Origin: Antitrichia curtipendula
Taxonomy: Eukaryota; Streptophyta; Bryopsida; Hypnales; Leucodontaceae
DNA: 64,000 nt
Direction of reading: 5' to 3'
Assembly (NCBI GenBank): GCA_951230915.1
Contig: OX579640.1
Location: 21,410,981 to 21,474,980, forward strand
The position numbers and the translations under genes were made by a program. The stretch's first letter is position 1. Every line of letters starts with the position of its first letter. Shown here piece by piece: positions 59,804 through 64,000 of the stretch. The notes under the pieces are model-generated. The model ran no database searches. It was not told where the DNA came from and saw only the letters and a list, made by a program, of their open reading frames with translations.

Positions 59804-60071
59804 CAGGGTTGTCTATCCGAACGTGACGTGGGTTTTTCACGTCCGGATGTCCGTCAGCATCAGTCCGTTGGCGTCCTGACGCGTCAGAATTGCGTCAGGA
59901 TCAAAAAAAAAAAAAAATTCTTTGAGGACGGCCAGCCGTCGACAGGGACGGCCGGCCGTCCACAAAGTTGTTGTTTTTTTTTTTTTTTGATCCTGACGGA
60001 CGCCGGGGTTGAATCTTGATGTCCGTCCGGACATCCTGACGGACGGACAAGACGTGACGGGGACAACCCTG
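59804..60071 (+). mobile_element. hAT-type MITE with 8-bp target duplication
   Basis: 268 bp. Ends CAGGGTTGTC and GACAACCCTG, the CAGGG start typical of hAT elements, flanked by ATCAGATC on both sides (59796-59803 and 60072-60079). Inside are GC-rich GGACGGCCGGCCGTC and CGTCCTGACG motifs plus A and T runs. Related to the right end of the larger fragment at 58997-59190. Non-coding. Confidence 0.9.
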
Positions 60072-61214
60072 ATCAGATCCGAATGTGAGGCTACATTGTA
60101 ATGTTGACTGTTCTTAGAGTTGAGAGTTTTCTGGAATTGGAAGGCATCGGTGAGCATGAGCGTGTATTCTGAAGTTCATTGCTTAGTCACTGAAATTTGA
60201 GTAGAGATTTTGAGTGGCAAGGGTTGTCCTGTTTGTATGAAAATTCCTCTCTGTAACGAAAAATTTATTTTCTCTGGGGAACATTAGCCTTCTTAAAATA
60301 CTCGCAGTGCCACGGTACAACAAATTGTATTCAAATTTGATTCTGGTTGATCTCTCTTGGATGCACAACCTGCAAATGCAGACGAAGATAAGGTTAGTTT
60401 GAGTAAGTTGCACTGAATTCCCTTAAGTTAAATTTGAGTTTTATGAGTGAGCATTGCTAAGAACTCTTTCATGCTCAATTACAGGATTAGTTCTCAAATT
60501 CAACAAAGATTTTACATGTATCAGTTTAGATGATGTAATGTCTGAGGGTTCCTTGGTAATGTCTGAGGGTCCTTAGCTGTGTTAGTACATGGAATGATGA
60601 ATGGCGTTGATATAGATATCGGCATTGTTTCTGTTGAATGCAGCTCCTTCAGCTTGCAATCTCGGAAGCTCGTTCATGACTTTTCAAATACCTCTCTTGA
60701 TGGATGGAAGTGAGAGCGCAGATCTTTACATTGATCTATTTCTACAAATGCAGGTGTTGTTAACCCTGGACGATGTGAATCCTGTTGGACTTGGAAGGCG
60801 AACGAGACAGATTTTCGACACGGCATGGCAGCGTCTCACAAATCTGGGCCAGCGGACGAGTGCTGCCGGGCCTACTGATGATTATGATTTAGACGAGGTT
60901 GTGGTTGGAGGTCCAATATGCGACTTTCAAACTCCAAATGCCGAGCTCACCACCGTTCTTGTCGCCGGTGCAACTGATCGCGTGGGACGCATTCTTGTGA
61001 GGAAGCTGCAGCTTTGAGGCTATAAAGTGAAGGTATGTATGTATCCAATTGTTCTAAATTTTCCAACTTCTAACATCATAAAGCATCACTTGTCTATGTA
61101 AATAGTGAATCACAAATCAATGCTGTCCTAGAGAATAATTCAAGAGAAGAAACGGCAGATTTAGAAGAAATAGAAGGAAATAGAGCCTTGAGGTGCAACA
61201 ATTGGATGAGGATG

Positions 61215-61455
61215 AGCCCTTCTACAGGACTCAGGATCATGTTTTGAAAATGCTCTATCCGATTGATTATTTTGTGAAGAATACGATTCAACTGGGTCCA
61301 GAATTTCGTATCACCAGAATTAGTGAAGAACTCTGAATGTATTGGTGAAGGACGAAATTAGTTTGGACGACCGAAAACTTCCATACTCCTACTCAAGACT
61401 GCTGTATAAGACATGGAGCCCAATTTGGGCCTCTTGGCCCTACTGGGGTTAACCT
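61215..61455 (-). repeat. Dispersed repeat D in HCF173 intron 1
   Basis: Minus-strand copy with 'gggccaagaggcccaaattggg', 'agagttcttcactaattctggtgatacgaaattc', 'ttcacaaaataatcaatcgg' and 'aaaacatgatcctgagtcc'. Confidence 0.65.
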
Positions 61456-62344
61456 AATCTGACACGGAGGAAAACGGAGATTTAACTGAATCAAATCACT
61501 GTAATCTCAAAGACCGTAAACCTTGCGACCGGGACCGTAGAAGTTTAGTTTTCTCTGTGTGTCGCTTCATGTAGATATCATGTAAGGGTTGTGTCAACGT
61601 GCATTGCAGGCACTGGTGAGGAAGGATGAGGAGGAAACGTCGGAGAAGCTCCCCCGCTCAGTGCAGATCATCGTTGGTGATCTTGGAGACCCGGCCACAA
61701 CGAAATCTGCCGTTGAGGGATGCAACAAGATTGTCTTCTACACTACTGCAAGATCCACGGTTCCCGGTGATTTGACGAGAGTGGATCATCAAGGTGTCTA
61801 CAATTTGTCGAAAGCATTTCAGGTACATATGCCTTGAGGAGCTTCTGTGAGTTCGACTTAACTGAAAGGCATGTCCTTGCATTGATTGTTTTTCCCGTTT
61901 CTGCTTTGCTCCGCCTTCTTCACTGCAAGTCACTTGTTGGTTCTGTATTTATATTCTCCATATGTCTTTTTAGAATCAAAATTCTCGGATTCTAGAGCCA
62001 CCTTGGTGTACATGGAGGGAGGGGAGACGGGTGTCTGAACCTCTACTTGTTGAATGTGCAGGATTATAACCACAAGCTGGCCCAAACTAGAGCAGGACGA
62101 AGCAGCAAGAGCAAGTTACTCCTTGCCAAGTTCAGCCAAGCTGCCGCTGCGGAAGGATGGCAACTTAGGGAAGGCCTCTATTTCACAGACCAAAATTGCT
62201 GGAAGGTGTGATGGCGGGATGGACGCGCAATTTGAGGTCACCGAGGACGGAAAATGCTACCTTTTCAGGTATGCAGATGGTATTTTAATTCGTACTCAGT
62301 CCTTTATGTGTCCTTCTCTAAGTTGGTTCCCAGTATTGTCGAAC

Positions 62345-62580
62345 ATTTTGTCAATACAGATTTCTTCCGAGGATTGAACTCCTGGTTTGCAATGCCCACT
62401 TCGATTGATGGTATTGTGAAAATTAATTACCAGATGGGAACATGTTTTACATCGCCAAAATCAGTGAAGAACATTGCATCTGGTGGTAAATAAATAAACA
62501 AAAACGAACCAGCGAGACTCCGAACTACTGAAAAAGGAATGTCCAATTCGGGCCTTCTGGTCCTTGCAGGGTTAGGCCGA
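62345..62580 (-). repeat. Dispersed repeat D where an HCF173 exon is missing
   Basis: Minus-strand copy with 'aaggaccagaaggcccgaattgg', 'gatgcaatgttcttcactgattttggcgatgtaaaac', 'ttttcacaataccatcaatcg'. It occupies most of the interval in which the missing CIA30 exon would be expected. Confidence 0.65.
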
Positions 62581-64000
62581 AAATGGAACTGGAATGCAAC
62601 CTAATTGTGTGCTCCTACCCCACGCAGGTTAGGATCCCCTTCAGTTCCTTCCGAGCGATGGATCCCGAGGCTCCACCACTGGATCCTTTCTTAGTGCATA
62701 CCCTTGCGTTTCGATTTGGGCCCCGCAGGATGGTGGGTCACCTTATTAGGCAGAATATTTTTGTTGAGTTTCTTGTGACTCCTTCTTTCCACCTCTCTGG
62801 GCACGTTCATACAGTGTTAGTAATGTGCCCTCATTTCAATGACTACTATATAATGGTTTGCTGCAGTTTCTCAGAAATCTTCCGCGAATCGACCTGCAGG
62901 CGACTTGACTCGTGCCCAGGAAGGCCAGAATAACAGCTTCAAGCTCATACTCGATTACATCAAAGTATTGCCAGTAAGTTACAGTGATCTGCTCATGTTC
63001 AGTGCAGTAGCAATTTTACCTTTCGCTTACCGATTCTTCCCAGATCTATTTCCAAGTCATTTTTGAGCTTTTGTTTAGGTTCTAATCAGGATTCGGTGTG
63101 CTTGTTATCTGGTGCAGAGTGGTCAGGAGACGGATTTCATATTGGTGTCGTGTTCCGGGGCAGGAATCTTGAGTGAATCAAAAGCGAAGGTCTTGAGAGC
63201 AAAGCAGGTAAATTCAGCTTTGGAAACGCGTTGTGGATATCCAGCAAATGTTATCCTTTTCTGTTTTGAGATTAAAACGCTCATGGCTACAAGTCGCTTG
63301 GTCGGGCTAACTTGAGGTCGTTAACTTACTTCTTTTCCTGGTTTCCTTCGTTAGACTGGAGTAGCGGCCCTGAGAAATTCAGGACTGCGTTACACAATAA
63401 TACGACCTGGGCCGCTCCAGGTACAGCCACCATTGCTCTTACTCACTCTCTCTCCATCTTTTGATCCGCTTCGTTTTGACGAAACAGCGTGCACATTAGT
63501 AATCCATTGCCCACCAATTGAGCTACCATTGCGCATAGAATAGTGATGATTTACTTTCGATGTCTGTACAGGAAGAGCCTGGAGGCCAACGAGCTCTAGT
63601 TTTCGATCAAGGGGATCGCATCACTCCGGTTGCTCTCTTAACCATGTCTCCATTTTTTCAAAACGTTTCTGTATGGTCAGTTGCTGAAGAGTTTTCTTTT
63701 CCAAAGGATTCTAGGATCACCTTTGATGTATTTTCTGGTGATCACCTGAACAATAAGGATCTAACACGTGTTTCATGAACTTCAGAGTGTAAGCTGCGCG
63801 GATGTGGCAGATGTCTGCGTAAAATCATTACACAATCCTACTGCTCGCAATAAGAGTTTTCGAGTAAGTTTTGGGCTTGAACCTTTTTGCGAGACAGTTA
63901 TCAGTGTCGAGCTGCTAAAGGGTGGAATTTCTAGATCGTGTTGACTGTGATTTTATGAACATAGGAGATGCATGTTAATGAGATTTTTTTTCATTAATTG

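Larger units (their letters stand above)
60754..63863 (+). pseudogene. HCF173: HCF173-like gene, broken copy (continues past window)
   Basis: HCF173 is a plastid protein with a Rossmann-fold (SDR-like) and a CIA30 domain that activates translation of psbA mRNA. Exons: 60754-61032, 61610-61822, 62062-62268, 62628-62732, 62875-62973, 63118-63207, 63355-63420, 63572-63628, 63786-63863, then out of the window. Clear matches: NPVGLGRRTRQIFD, VLVAGATDRVGRILVRKL, LPRSVQIIVGDLGDPATTKS, CDGGMDAQFEVTE, PPLDPFLVHTLAFRFGPRRM, SGQETDFILVSCSGAG, LRYTIIRPGPLQEEPGGQRA, SCADVADVCVKSLHNPTARN. Defects: a TGA at 61015 where relatives have Arg (KLxLRGY; CGA to TGA); a one-base frameshift near 62191; and loss of the CIA30 exon that should lie between 62268 and 62628. 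Splice sites and downstream exons are otherwise kept, so the decay is recent. Upstream exons for the transit peptide were not identified. Confidence 0.85.

Overview
This is nuclear DNA from a green plant. Four genes with spliceosomal (GT-AG) introns were read exon by exon and three of them have clear plant or plastid roles: a starch/glycogen branching enzyme, a thylakoid-lumen FKBP and an RLF-type cytochrome b5 protein. The fourth encodes the splicing factor subunit SF3B5. A decayed HCF173 (plastid psbA translation factor) and a decayed ABC1 kinase fit the same picture. The sequence is AT-rich, with low gene density and many short DNA transposons. I cannot place the species. A streptophyte outside the well-known crops, perhaps a bryophyte or other seedless plant, would fit, but that is a guess.

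Layout. 1-2.6 kb: AT-rich DNA with three small DNA elements. 2.6-6.2 kb (minus): a broken, inverted copy of the branching-enzyme gene at 28-37 kb. 7.6-8.9 kb (minus): intact SF3B5. 9.2-11.5 kb: repeats and spacer. 11.7-14.5 kb (plus): intact FKBP16-type gene in seven exons. 15-19 kb: AT-rich spacer. 19.5-22.4 kb: dead hAT-type transposase gene carrying a later MITE insertion. 24.4-26.9 kb: a MITE with a 25-bp perfect inverted repeat, then two head-to-head copies of a ~0.94-kb element. 28.4-36.9 kb (plus): branching-enzyme gene in 14 proposed exons, open throughout. 38-39 kb: two MITEs. 41.8-43.1 kb (minus): RLF. 43.3-43.7 kb: a nested MITE pair. 44.4-45.3 kb: ABC1 kinase remnant. 46.7-48.7 kb: possible LTR and a decayed unknown gene. 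48.9-50.7 kb (minus): unknown gene split by a 1,084-bp CACTA-type element; a second 1,084-bp copy lies at 52.1 kb. 53.8-55.0 kb: decayed RING-finger gene. 56.3-59.2 kb: nested transposons, including a 1.65-kb CACTA-type element with a long internal hairpin. 60.8 kb to the window end: decayed HCF173.

The genes do not form a pathway or cluster; they are ordinary dispersed plant genes. The notable features are the ~22-kb-spaced inverted duplication of the branching-enzyme locus, whose two halves differ sharply in divergence; several pseudogenes whose stop codons each fit one C-to-T change; and several small transposon families with recognisable ends and, in five cases, intact target-site duplications. 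I found no organised new biological system. Similarity statements are by-eye comparisons within the window plus recall of known families; no database search was run.
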